From the NCBI GenBank assembly GCA_949592205.1, contig CATIUR010000004.1, forward strand, positions 71,645,837 to 71,709,836: DNA of 64,000 nt, read 5' to 3'. The notes beneath the pieces were generated by a model, which was given only the letters and a program-made list of their open reading frames with translations, searched no databases and was not told where the DNA came from. The stretch comes from Helichrysum umbraculigerum. Lineage: Eukaryota > Streptophyta > Magnoliopsida > Asterales > Asteraceae. Position numbers and translations under genes: made by a program. Shown piece after piece: positions 1 through 12,106 of the stretch. The stretch's first letter is position 1. Each line of letters opens with the position of its first letter.

Positions 1-1083
1 TCCTAAGTTTAATAGTGGTATATATGATATTGATAATGTCATATCTCATATATTTCATTATTAAACTTAGGATAATGTCATATATGCCCAAACGATGAAT
101 TAATTTTATCCTGATATTGGTAATCTCATATATCATATATTCCAATATTAAACTTAGGATAATGTCATATATTCAAAAATGATAAATTTATTTTATTCTA
201 AGTTAAATAGTGACATATGTGATATTGGTAATGTCAAATGTCATATATTCCAATATTAAACTTAGGATAATGTCATATATTCAAAAATGATAAATTTATT
301 TTATTCTAAGTTAAATAGTGACATATGTGATATTGGTAATGTCAAATGTCATATATTTCATTATTAAACTTAGGATAATGTCATATATATTCCAAAATGA
401 TGAATTAATTTTATCCTAAGTTTAATAATGGCATATGTTATATTGGTAATGTCATAAATCATATATTCCATTATTAAAATTAGGATAATGCCATGTATGC
501 CCAAATGATGAAATAATTTTATCCTAAGTTTAATAGTGGCATATGTGATATTGGTAATCTCATATATCATATATTCCATTATTAAACTTAGGATAATGTC
601 ATATATGTCCAAATGATGAATTAATTTTATCCTAAGTTTATTAGTAGCATATGTGATATTGGTAATGTCATATATCATATATTCCATTATTAAACTTAGG
701 ATAATGTCATATATTCCAAAATGATGAATTAATTTTATCCTAAGTTTGATATTGGTAATGTCATATATCATATATTCCATTATTAAACTTAGGATAATGT
801 CATACATTCCAAAATGATGAATCAATTTTATCCTAAGTTTAATAGTGGTATATATGATATTGGTAATGTCATATATCATATATTCCATTATTAAACTTAG
901 GATAATGTCATACATTCCAATATGATGAATCAATTTTATCCTAAGTTTAATAGTGGTATATGTGATATTGGTAATGTCATATATCATATATTCCATTATT
1001 AAACTTAGGATAATGTCATATATTCCAAAATGATGAATCAATTTTATCCTAGGTTTAATAGAGACATATGTGATATTGGTAAT
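1..1083. repeat. 108-bp AT-rich tandem repeat array
   Basis: About ten copies of a unit of 108 bp: the TCCTAAG start recurs near 522, 630, 831, 939 and 1047, with some shortened units (near 108 and 738). Each unit holds an imperfect inverted repeat. It opens with TCCTAAGTTTAAT and its middle carries ATTAAACTTAGGA, so each can fold on itself. A long open frame on the minus strand (370-1041) is only a product of the repeat. The array continues off the left edge of the window and resumes after the inserted transposon at 4025. Confidence 0.9.
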
Positions 1084-4024
1084 GTGCCTAAAAAAAGTGT
1101 GTATTTAGGACGAACTTTTCTAGAACGGTGAAAAAAGTGTCCCAAATACATTTATTTGGCACTATTTTTTGCTAGCGTACCAAATATGTAGGCATTTGGC
1201 ACTACCAATTAAAAGTTGTGCCAATTAAATGTGTATTTGGAACGATTTTCATCAAGCGTTCCAAATAAATACATATTTGGGACGATTATTATTCGTCGTG
1301 CCAATTAAATATGTATTTGAAACAATTTTTATGAAATGTGCCAAATGAATGTGCATTTGGGACGGCTAGGAGGCGTTCCAAATATACGAGTATTTGAGAC
1401 GTTCACAAGTCACATAAGCATGTATTTGGAGCGTCTTTTAGAAAAGTCTACCCAAATGCTTGTATTTCAACTTCTTTATAATTTTAAATTTTTTCTGTTG
1501 TATTTTTTGTAAGTTATTAATATATAAAAGCAAGTTTTTGCATGAGTTGAGTTGAATAATATTTTTTGATAGTAATTTCTTCGATCTTGAATCTTATTAG
1601 GATATCCTTAAATTCGAATTCAAGTTACACGACCTCGACATTTAACTATAAGTATGACTATTTACATCTTACATTTTCATACACTGCCGTTAATGTAATT
1701 ATCCATTGTTGCTGTTGTATTTCCACGAAATCGACATTATTGTCATGTCGATTGTTTTATAATAGAAGTTGACAATTTTACATGGATATTTATATATTAC
1801 CCATATCCCATAACTAGATGTCTAGAGTGATTATTAATAAAATATCAAAATAATTAAATAAATTAAATGTTTAGTGGCATTTTGTAGCTATAGCCTACAC
1901 GTACTTATCAAATGGTAAAAATCATCTTATAATTAAGACTATATATATTTAATATAATATTTAATATCATATGGAGTAATTATGTTTTGCCATTTATTGT
2001 TTTTTGATTAATATATGGCTATATGCGATCCAAAATGCATTTTCCGAATTCTCGAAAGTTTCCGCTCCATATTCCCTCGCGTATTTTGAATCTCCCGTTT
2101 TTAAATTTTAAATTTGATTATAACTTTTCAAGTTAACAACTCACAAAAATTTTATTTTCTTATCTATATCTATCAAAAACCGTCCATTGATAAGAACCTC
2201 TATTTCCCTCAATTATCTCATAAAAACAGCGCTTCCTTATGTCTTCTTGTTTTTTTCTCGATTAAATTGTGTTGCGACAAACCAGGTAATGTTATCTAAT
2301 TAGTTTTGATGTTACTGAAGATAAATATAAATCCAATTGATTTTACTGTTTGATGATTTGATTTAGGTTTTGCCTCATCTGAATCTGTTCAATCAAGACC
2401 CTCTTCATAGGTATACTTATTTCCCCCAATTTGTTCTATTAAATTAAGGGGGTTTATTCAATTAACATGATTCATAAACCAATTAATTTGAATTCAATGT
2501 GTATGACAGTTAAAGTTGATTTGCAAGCTAAAAATGCACACTATAAATAAAAATAAGATTTGGGTTTATACTCAATAAACGTCACTCGCGTAACTTAATT
2601 TTACGATATCAATGTGTACGACATTTTAAACTTAATTGGTATATTTGTACATATATTATTATGCGATTTAAAATGCTTTGCTTTTTTGATTTGTTTGATA
2701 TTGCATTTGATTAATTTTAGTTAGCATTTTTTTGTAGCTTATTTTGCTTAATTATCACCTTTAAATGCACAAATATAGTTGTAGTACTTGGGTTTTGTAA
2801 TTCCCTGGGCAGGAAATGCGTAATAGACTAATCGATATATGTTTAGAAGATGATCAGGTTAGTACTAAAAGACAAAGTCATCATCCACTATCTTCTGAAG
2901 GTGAGCTGCCTACATGCAAGATAAACAATCTTTGAAACAAGCTATGTGCTCCTTACACAAGAATTAGTTATCAATTATCATATGTTAATATCTTAGCGAT
3001 CTACATTATTGTGAGGTTTTGTAATGGTGCCTGAAGGGGTTGGTTCCATGGTATTCTCTATGTCATGAGACACTAGGAATACTAAAAATTATTTAGACCC
3101 ATGATTTAAGTAATATGTTTGGCTTTAATAGGTACATTACTATGCGGGTTGAATGGGTCAGACCCTTCTAAAATTTCCTGTAAAGAATATGTGATGCATA
3201 AAAGTAATATAAACCATTTTTTTCTTTAAACCCATCATCTTAATGTGAATATGAATGTATATGAACAACATTGGGATAGGTTTTAACTGATTTGGCTTAT
3301 TATTATGTACTAACTTATAAGGAAGACACTATCTTTGTGTTTTAGAGAACTCATTTGACCTGTTTCAACTCGATTTTCTACTCTTAGTATTGTTATTTAA
3401 TTTGCTGAACTGATTTCTAAATGACGATCAATACTAATATATGAATTTTGTACAATGTAGGATACACGAAGACATGGGTTCAAGTGGACTTCTTAGTTTT
3501 TAAGTTGTAAAGTTCCTTATCAAGACTTGTTAATCCAAAAATCTTTATGGTGTTATTAGTTTAGTAGCTTGATAAATTAATAATTTTTTCAGTTAATTTG
3601 TCTAGTATCGTTGAATCCAAGTTGTATATTGTCTTGATTGTACGGATGATTTAAGCAACTTTAATCTAATGCATTTTTATTGGCTAAGCTGGATTTATGT
3701 TGTGCTGTTTGAATTGATGCATATTTGAGTTAGATTGGTTAATAGTGTTATATATGTATTTGGAACAGGTACATATAAATGTTTTCTTTTTAAGTCTTGT
3801 CGAATACTTTTGGCAAGACTAGGAAATGTACCAAATGTATTTATTGGCATGATGATGAAGCCGTTCCAAATGGTATTGGCAAGGGACAAACAGTGCCAAA
3901 TGTTTATTCGTATTAAGGATGGAGCCAAAACTGTGCCAAAGTCGTCCCAAATATTATTTGACATGGTTTTTCAAGCATTTGGCACAGTTTTGCCCCTTGC
4001 CAAATACCCACTTTTCTTGTAGTG
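1084..4024. mobile_element. CACTA-type DNA transposon (non-autonomous), inserted in the tandem array
   Basis: The right end reads, in reverse complement, CACTACAAGAAAAGTGGGT, a classic CACTA-superfamily terminus. The left end has the matching AAAAAAAGTGTGTATTTAGG but its outermost bases have decayed. Both subterminal regions (1100-1460 and 3740-4020) are full of short direct and inverted copies of TGCCAAAT/ATTTGGCAC, as expected of transposase-binding repeats in this superfamily. The flanks are the two halves of one 108-bp array unit, which proves insertion. There is no transposase frame, so it is non-autonomous. The exact left base and the 3-bp target duplication are not resolved. Confidence 0.8.
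2040..3510 (+). pseudogene. exon-like captured gene fragment inside the CACTA element
   Basis: The middle of the transposon looks like spliced host sequence. The clearest exon is 2813-2900, 88 nt, open in one frame. It is preceded by a pyrimidine-rich tract ending GGGCAG and followed by the donor GAAG/GTGAGC. A shorter candidate exon (2367-2410) lies between TTTAG and CATAG/GTATAC, and another donor follows ACCAG at 2285. A possible last piece begins after the acceptor TGTAG near 3461. I do not recognise the protein. Gene-fragment capture is known for CACTA elements; here it is inferred from splice-site context only. Confidence 0.35.
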
Positions 4025-4072
4025 TATATCATATATTCCATTATTAAACTCAGGATAATGTCATATAACCAT
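4025..4072. repeat. remnant of the 108-bp array, right side of the CACTA insertion
   Basis: The sequence continues the array unit exactly where the left flank stops (TATATCATATATTCC, then the inverted arm with one change), then runs into unrelated DNA. The array therefore ended here or was cut. Confidence 0.8.
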
Positions 4073-4139
4073 TTGACCATACCATTTCTGCTTGCATACA
4101 ATAAACTTTTTGGTCAAAATGACTTTAATATGCAAAAAC

Positions 4140-4212
4140 ATGCTAAGAGTGGGATTCGAACTTGGATCTCAACCCATCCATCTACAAAGAAACGCGTTGA
4201 CCAAGTGAGCTA
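4140..4212 (-). other. tRNA-derived sequence (SINE head or tRNA pseudogene)
   Basis: Read on the minus strand it has a box-A-like TAGCTCACTTGGT and, about 45 bases on, a box-B-like AGTTCGAATCC, the two internal RNA polymerase III promoter elements of tRNAs. The acceptor stem does not pair well and no clean anticodon loop is visible, so it is not a working tRNA. A tRNA-derived SINE head or an old pseudogene are both possible. Confidence 0.5.
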
Positions 4213-4249
4213 AATGTTTACTGTTTACAAACCCAATACTTTTTATATA

Positions 4250-5967
4250 ACTATACACGTTAGCTTTTGGCAAGCTAACACACGCACATAATAAGTTATG
4301 TGACCATTTGTACTGGATTTTGGCTACACTGAAATCATGTGTGACAAACGCGACTTTATGATTTAGTCACATAAACAATTACTCCATTTGACATATAAAG
4401 TCTCATGATTTAGACACACAAACTAACACTCAATGTAACTAATATCAAATTTGATGATAATCGTTTTTGCCCATTTTTGCTCTAAATAATAGCCACATGA
4501 CTATTTCACAACATGACTGTTGTGAATATATTGGTCACATATAATCACCTAAAATGTGGCCACAAACATCATTTGGATACACATTTGTGATATGGTGTGG
4601 CTATTATAAAGCCATATAGTCACATGTTCGTGCTAGAAATTAATGTGACTATACATATTAGCTTTTGGCATTCTAACACACACTAAATTTTAGACACACA
4701 TATTAAGTTATGTGACCATATGTACCGGATTTTGGCTACACTGAAATCATGTGTGACAAACTCGAGTATATGATTTAGTAACATAAACAATTACTTCATG
4801 TGACCATATAAAGCCTCATGATTTAGACACACAAACTAACACTCAATGTGACTAATATCAAATTTAATGATAATCGTTTTTGCCCATTTTTGCTCTAAAT
4901 AATAGCCACATGAATATTTCACAACGTGACTGTTGTGAATATATTTGTCACATATAATCACCTAAAATGTGACCATAAACATCATTTAGATACACATTTG
5001 TGATATGGTGTGGCTATTATAAAGCCATATAGTCACATGATCGTGCTAGAAATTAATGTGACTATACACATTAGCTTTTGGCATTCTAACACACACTAAA
5101 TTTTAGACACACATATTAAGTTATGTGACCATATGTACCGGATTTTGGCTACACTGAAATCATGTGTGACAAACTTGAGTATATGATTTAGTAACATAAA
5201 CAATTACTTCATGTGACCATATAAAGCCTCATGATTTAGACACACAAACTAACACTCAATGTGACTAATATCAAATTTAATGATAATCGTTTTTGCCCAT
5301 TTTTGCTCTAAATAATAGCCACATGAATATTTCACAACGTGACTGTTGTGAATATATTTGTCACATATAATCACCTTAAAATGTGACCATAAACATCATT
5401 TAGATACACATTTGTGATATGGTGTGGCTATTATAAAGCCATATAGTCACATGATCGTGCTAGAAATCAATGTGACTATACACATTAGCTTTTGTCATTC
5501 TAACACACACTAAACTTTAGACATACATAATAAGGTTTGTGACCATATGTACCAGATTTTAGCTACACTGAAATCATTGTGACAAACTCAACTATATGAT
5601 TTAGTCACATAAACAATTACTTCATGTGACCATATAGTGATATTTGGTCACAATGTTCAAGTGTGTGACATAAATTTGTCACGTTTTATGTTTATAACGT
5701 CACTAATACTTCGAACTTACTCTTCATTTGTCACGCGTTCCAAATTCATATGTGACTAAATAATCAGCCAAAAAATAGCAATGCCCTTTAGCCACATAAA
5801 TGATCAAAGGTGTGGCAATACATTTCAGAATGGTCACATGATTGGAGTTCAGATGTGGCTAACTAATAACGCCAATTTTATTTTTGTACCTTTAGTCACA
5901 TAAATATTCGAATGTGTGACTGTTTCATTTCAACTATGTGTGACCAAATCGCAAATTTGTACTAGTG
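4250..5967. mobile_element. CACTA-like element, right end, with 413-bp internal tandem repeats
   Basis: A unit beginning CTATACACGTTAGC-like recurs at 4251, 4649, 5062 and 5476 (periods 398, 413, 414); the last copy is partial. The region is full of TGTGAC/GTCACA motifs in both orientations. The right terminus reads, in reverse complement, CACTAGTACAAATTTG, matching the CACTA-type end, and sits directly against retrotransposon gag sequence at 5968. I could not find a matching left terminus, so the left limit is only where the repeats begin. No transposase frame is present. Confidence 0.55.
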
Positions 5968-8900
5968 AATCAGATGGGCAGATTTTCATAACGAGATATG
6001 TAAGCAATTCTGTTCTGAATTTGACATGACTAGAATCCGACAGGAATTTATGGATTTACAATTTACTGAACAAATGTCAATGGAAGATCTAATTAATCAA
6101 TTCTCAGAGAAGTTGAGGTTTGTGAATCAGTGGGTCCCGGATGAAAGAACAAAGATTCAACATTTTGTTGGAACTTTACCTCATCATTATCGTACTTCTG
6201 TGAGACTTGCTGGTACTCTTCCACAAGCATTTAATTTAGCTCGTGCGGTTGATAGTGATATAAGGGGCCGAGCACAACATAATAGGGAAAGGTTTGCACA
6301 ACGCAACAAAAATAATAATTCTGGAAACGGAAAACAGAATTGGCAAGGTCAACAGCAAAGTAAAGGAAAAAGTGTGGAAAGTGTTTCGAGTAATCGTCCA
6401 AATTGGTGTAATAATTGTAGAGCTCGACATCATGGACCTTGTACGCCTCAAACGAATCGATGTGTTAAATGTGGAGCTTTTGATCATGAAATTCAAAATT
6501 CTGTTTTTCCTAGACACGTGTGCTGGAATTGTCATAAAGAGGGGCACCGTGTTGGTCAATGTCCTGAAGCGAAGACTGAGGGATCAAGAGTGGTTGGTGG
6601 GTCGTCATCATCTGGGCAGAAACGAAAGAATCCGCCTCCTGCAACAAGCCGTGCTTTTCAGATGACGGTGGATGAGGCTATTCACACTGAGGATGTGATC
6701 ACTGGTACATTCCTTATAAACTCAGTACCAGCTAGTGTATTATTTGATTCTGGAGCTAACTGCTCATTTATATCTGTTGTTTTTTGTGATAAACTGAATT
6801 TGATTCCCTCTACGATTACAAATCCTATTGAAGTAGAAGTTGCTAGTGGTAAAATGGTTCCTGTTACCACATCGGTAATCGGAGCACATATTTTGATTGA
6901 AAGTTGTACCTTTCCGGTTTCTTTCTTATTAATGCCTATTCCAGGGTTTGATGCGGTTTTGGGTATGGATTGGTTGAGCCATCATAAGGCTAATATAGAT
7001 TGTCATAGAAAACTTGTGAAAATCCCAATTTTCAATGAGTCATATATCGTGGCTAGAGGCGAATGGGAAGGCAGCCATATTCCTTTAATCTCATTAATGA
7101 AAGCTAGAAAATCTCTGGCAAAGGGCTGTGAGTCCTTTTTGACTTATGTGGTAGATGTTCAACTAGAAAAGAAATCTGTCTCTGATATTCGGGTGGTTGT
7201 TGAATACCCGGAGGTGTTTCCTAACGAATTACCCGGGTTACCTCCTGTAAGAGATGTGGAATACCACATTGATTTAATTCCTGGTTCGAATCCTGTAGCT
7301 AAGTCTCCTTATAGATTAGCTCCCTCTGAAATTAGAGAAATGATGAATCAGATACAGGATTTGTTAGATAAAGGTTTTATCAGACCAAGTTCTTCTCCCT
7401 GGGGTGCTCCTGTCCTGTTTGTTAAAAAGAAAGACGGTACCCTTCGCATGTGTATCGATTATCGGGAGTTGAATAAAAGAACTGTTAAGAATAAATATCC
7501 TCTACCTAGGATTGATGAGTTATTTGATCAGCTCCAAGGGTCATCTTATTTCTCTAAAAATGATCTAAGGTCAGGATATCATCAGGTTCGGGTAAGTGAT
7601 GAAGATATTCCAAAGACAGCTTTTCGAACAAGGTACGGCCATTATGAATTTTTGGTTATGCCTTTTGGTTGACTAATGCACCCGCTGTTTTCATGGATTT
7701 AATGAATCGGGTTTGTTGGCCATTTTTGGATAAATTTGTAATCGTTTTTATTGATGATATTTTAATCTATTCCAAGTCTGAATCTGATCATGCTATGCAT
7801 TTGCGGTTAATGCTTGAAACCTTAAAAAAGGAATATCTTTATGCAAAGTTTTCCAAATGCGAATTCTGGCTTCGAGAAGTTCAGTTTCTGGGTCACATTA
7901 TTTGCAAGGATGGAGTAAAAGTGGATCCATCTAAAGTAGAAGCAGTTATGCATTGGAATGCCCCCAAAAATCCTTCAGAAATCAAGAGTTTTCTGGGTCT
8001 TGCTGGATATTATCGAAAGTTTATCAAAGATTTTTCGAAAATTACGGGTCCCTTAACTAAATTAACTCGCAAAGATGTTAAATTTCAGTGGAATGATCAA
8101 CAAGAGTCAGCTTTTCAGACATTAAAACAGTTGTTATGTCAGGCTCCAGTTTTGGCATTACCGGATGGTTCAGAAGATTTTATTGTTTACTGCGATGCTT
8201 CCTATGCTGGATTGGGTGCAGTTTTAATGCAACGAGAACGAGTGATTGCTTATGCTTCTAGGCAATTGAAAACACATGAGGTAAATTATCCTACACACGA
8301 TTTGGAATTAGCAGCTGTTGTTTTTGCCTTAAAGATTTGGAGGCATTATTTGTTTGGCACCAGGTGTGTAATCTGTACCGATCATAAAAGTTTACAGTAT
8401 GTATTCACTCAAAAAGAATTGAACATGAGGCAGCGTCGTTGGTTAGAATTAATTAAAGACTATGATTGCGAAATCCGATATCATCCGGGTAAAGCCAATG
8501 TAGTTGCAGATGCACTGAGCCGAAAGAGTATTTCTGATAAAGTTTGTTTTATGCGATTAGAAATTTCCTCTGACTTAATGAATCAGTTAAAAGCTGCACA
8601 GTCCGAAGCCATATTAGATCATAATTTGAAGTTTGAAATAATGTTAAAGAGAAAAGACTTATTGATTGAGGATTCTCGAGGTTTGAAAACTTTTCAATCT
8701 CGTGTGTGGGTTCCATTATTGGGTGGTCTTCGTGATTTGATTCTGACAGAAGCTCATAAGTCTCGGTTATCGATTCACCCAGGAAGCACAAAGATGTACA
8801 ATGATTTGAAACCTATATATTGGTGGCCAACAATGAAAACTGACGTGGCACGTATTGTTGAGCCTTGTCATATATGTTCCCAAGTCAAAGCCGAACACCA

Positions 8901-10035
8901 AAAGCCTTATGGTTCTTTACGGCAGTTAGAGATTCCTGAATGGAAATGGGAGAATTTGACTATGGATTTTGTCACCAAGCTTCCTAGAACATCCCGTGGT
9001 AATGATATGGTCTGGGTTATCGTCGATCGATTGACAAAAAGTGCCCATTTTCTTGCTACCAGTGAGACCGCATCTTTATCTCGATTGACCCAATTATATA
9101 TTAATGAAATTGTCTCTCGCCATGGTATTCCTTTATCGATTGTCTCTGATCGTGATTCTCGATTTATTTCTCATTTCTGGCGAAGTCTTCAACATGAATT
9201 GGGTACTCGTGTGAATTTAAGTACTGCTTATCATCCTCAGACCGATGGGCAATCAGAAAGAACAATTCAAACACTGGAGGATATGTTACGTGCTTGTATT
9301 CTTGAATATGGAGGTTCTTGGGATTCACACTTGCCTTTGGTAGAATTTGCCTACAATAATTCATGTCATTCTAGCATTGGCATGCCTCCCTATGAAATGT
9401 TATATGGAAGACGTTGTCGAACTCCTACTTGTTGGCTTGAAGCTGGAGAGAAACAATTTTCCGGTCCTGACATTGTTCAAATTACTGCCGATAAGGTGTC
9501 TATTGCTCGTGAAAGACTGAAAGCTGCCAGAGATAGACAAAAGCAGTATGATGACCCACGTCGTCGTCCGGTATCATTCGTTGAAGGTGAAATGGTATAT
9601 TTGAAGGTTTCACCATGGAAAGGCGTTATTCGTTTCAGGAAACGAGGAAAACTAGCCCCTAGATTTATTGGCCCATTTAAAGTAAAGCAAGTTGTTAATG
9701 ACCAAACGGTTGTCTTAGATCTTCCTCCTGAATTATCTGGTATTCATGATACTTTTAACGTTTGTTATTTAAGGAAATGTAATGTGGAGGATCAATCCCA
9801 AATCCTTCCATTGCACGACCTAAGAGTTGACCAGAATAGAAAGTTAATAGAAGAGCATGTTAAACTATTAGACAGAAAAGTGACCAAACTTAGAAAGAAG
9901 CAAATTCCTATGGTTTTGGTCGAATGGAAACACAGCTTGGGCTCCAATCTCACTTGGGAGACGGAGGATAGTATGAGAGTTCGATATCCGACTCTTTTTG
10001 GTCATAGCGAGATTTCGGGGACGAAATCTCCTTAA
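5968..10035 (+). pseudogene. element A: Ty3/gypsy gag-pol, 5'-truncated and frameshifted
   Basis: This is a chromovirus-type polyprotein. It has a C-terminal part of gag with a clear CCHC zinc knuckle (6531-6572) and a degenerate one before it. Protease follows with DSGA (near 6750), then reverse transcriptase with FIDD (near 7750) and RNase H with its YCDAS motif (near 8190). Integrase has an HHCC zinc domain (about 8755-8885), catalytic Asp near 8965 and 9150 and Glu near 9257. A chromodomain-like C-terminus (about 9890-10010) ends it. The frame is open back to 5968, where the CACTA-like element cuts gag. A one-base deletion near 7670, inside the palm domain, stops the first frame at 7672 and splits the polyprotein. 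Downstream the second frame is intact to 10035. The integrase and chromodomain style point to the Tekay/Del group (recalled, not searched). Primer site and 5' LTR are gone. Confidence 0.93.
10009..10030 (+). promoter_or_regulatory. hairpin before the polypurine tract, element A
   Basis: A perfect 9-bp stem, GAGATTTCG with CGAAATCTC around a GGGA loop, overlaps the last codons of pol and lies just upstream of the polypurine tract. B, D and H have the same hairpin at the same place. Confidence 0.6.
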
Positions 10036-10045
10036 GGAGGGGAGA
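10034..10045 (+). promoter_or_regulatory. polypurine tract, element A
   Basis: AAGGAGGGGAGA, two bases before the TGTAACATCC start of the 3' LTR. It is the expected primer for plus-strand DNA synthesis. Confidence 0.85.
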
Positions 10046-10885
10046 TTTGTAACATCCACTCCTTGGGCCTAGGGATAAACTGGTAATTTCCTTTATTATT
10101 ATATTTTTATTTCATATGTTATAAATAATTAAGTACAATTATATGTTTGTGTGAAACTTAAATAATTTGGTCAATTGGTAAATTGTGACTAGTTAAATAT
10201 TGTTTGTTTTAAATAGTTATAGCTGACGGTACAATAAAATAAGTTTCTTGCAATTCGGTATTTAGGTTCCAGACAATAGGGCAAAGAGATGTATAGTATT
10301 ATACTGTGAAATAAAGGAGTCAGTTTAATAAAAAAGGGAGCCGACCTTTATTTCTTCTTTCTCTTTTTCCCCAAATTATGAACACTCTTAAACCTAAAAA
10401 TTTAAAACCATAGCAAGAAATCAAAGAAAGCTAGTTATTGTGTTTGATTCAAGTTCTTCAATCATCAATTGCTCATCACCATCATCTTGCTCTTTGCTAT
10501 ATTGTGTAGGTGAGTTCTTTTACATAAATGATGAAAATAGATTAGATTATTGATTGATATAATTTGAAGTTTGATAAGTGAATTTGTTATTTATATAAAT
10601 ATTGAATGATGATTAGTAATCTTTAATAAGCTGATTACATGATGAATCATGAGGAAATCATATGTGTTCTTGAGTTTTTAGGTTTGAATGAGAAATTGTT
10701 GGGTTATAAATGATTTTGATGATTTGATATGAATTGGTGATTGAATCATGGTTGAATGATGTTAGTAAGTGTTTGTGTGGTAAAATATAGGTAAATTTTC
10801 GTGTCTATAACTGAGTTTTGGTCATTTTTGAGAGTTTGGTTCGTAGTTGTTGTGTGCAGGAAAGTAGCAAAACTGTGCATGTCTG

Positions 10886-11116
10886 GTGTGCACGGGAATC
10901 CGGACGGATTCCTCGGAATCCGGCGGATTCATTGGAATCCGGGCGGATTCATGGGCGTATTCATGACCGTATTCCCTTAAAATTGTTCTGATAAAAAATA
11001 TGGGCTGGAGTTGCTTGGGAATACGGCGGATTCTTTGGAATCCGGGCGTATTCTTTGGAATCCGGGCGTATTCACTGGAATCCGGCGGATTCTTTGGAAT
11101 CCGGGCGGATTCCCCC
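10886..11116 (+). repeat. palindromic GAATCCGGCGGATTC-type array in LTR A
   Basis: About ten copies of a 15-17-base unit of the form GAATCCGG(G)CGGATTC, with variants in which CC/GG becomes AC/GT (GAATACGG, CGTATTC). Most are near-perfect palindromes. LTR I at 63711-63972 has the same core. Confidence 0.85.
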
Positions 11117-11205
11117 CTTATCTCAGAATTTGAAAATTTGATATTAACTAATAGAACTTGTATAATCTTGCAGTGTATAATATATAGAGATTGTTTATTC
11201 TGATC

Positions 11206-11251
<46 letters not shown>

Positions 11252-12101
11252 TAGTATCGATACATGTATTAAGATGTGATTAACCAAATTGTCATAGTTA
11301 GAATGATTGATGTAATTTTATATTCTTGGATATCTGAAACAAGTTAATGATTTCAGTTGTTTTGTTGTATTTCAGATAATCCAAGGACTCAATAATATAA
11401 GATCTTTGAGTTGGAGGCTTGAAAGGACAGGTGAGTGGATTTATACTCTCGGTATAATTTAGTTGTAATGATTAAGGTTACAACAAGTAATTGTGGTTTA
11501 CTGATTATGCTGTTGCCTGTCATGATGCCCAATTATTATTAATACTATGCTATAATGCCATGTGCTTATATGTGTTTATTGAGAGGTCAAATGTTATTGG
11601 GCTTAAGGCTACTATTAATTGGCCAATACAGGTTCTTGCACATGTGTTGTTATGGAAACTGTATCGTGTGAATAAATAGTACACTAGCTTATCGGTTTCC
11701 TGTATCGGCCAAATACATATGGTTATAAGCGTTCTTGAGGGCCACCGCGGCATGAGGGTTACCTCAAGAACCACCGATCCTCTCTGATATTGTGTTTACC
11801 ATGCTAATTGCTGTAAATGGAATTGTTATTGCTAAGTTAGACTGATTGTTATAAGTCTATTCACTTAGCTTCGTGCTAATCCCACCGCTTAAACTTCTTG
11901 CAGGTTGTTTGTTTTGATCTGTTTAAAGACAAGAAGTTGGGACTTTGATGAATGTTTTAAGTCTTTTGGTAGCATGTATAATTATTATATGTACTAAGTT
12001 GTAATACAATATTTTATAATGAAGCATATATGTATGTGTTTATCCGGCGCTTCCAAGTTTTTTTTTTTTTTTTTTTTTTAAAAAGAAAAAAATATGGGGT
12101 G

Positions 12102-12106
12102 TTATA
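12102..12106. repeat. left target-site duplication of element B (TTATA)
   Basis: TTATA immediately before the 5' LTR matches TTATA at 21900-21904 immediately after the 3' LTR. Confidence 0.9.

Larger units (their letters stand above)
10048..12106 (+). mobile_element. element A 3' LTR (2059 bp)
   Basis: It starts TGTAACATCC after the polypurine tract and ends GGGGTGTTATA, the last five bases of which became the target duplication of element B. Inside are a CT-rich leader and the splice-donor-like TAG/GTGAGT at 10510. An array of GAATCCGG/CGGATTC palindromes lies at 10886-11116 and a TA microsatellite at about 11209-11247. A second conserved GGTGAGTGG block is near 11428 and a long T run near 12060. 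Start and end resemble the LTR of element H. No partner 5' LTR is in the window. Confidence 0.85.

Noticed and set aside
370..1041. 223-codon open frame on the minus strand
   Set aside because: It is a translation of the 108-bp tandem repeat; the protein is the same 36-residue unit over and over with no known fold.
7660..7680. programmed frameshift between the two halves of element A pol
   Set aside because: The break falls inside the reverse transcriptase palm, not between domains, and B and D read through in one frame, so it is a disabling deletion.
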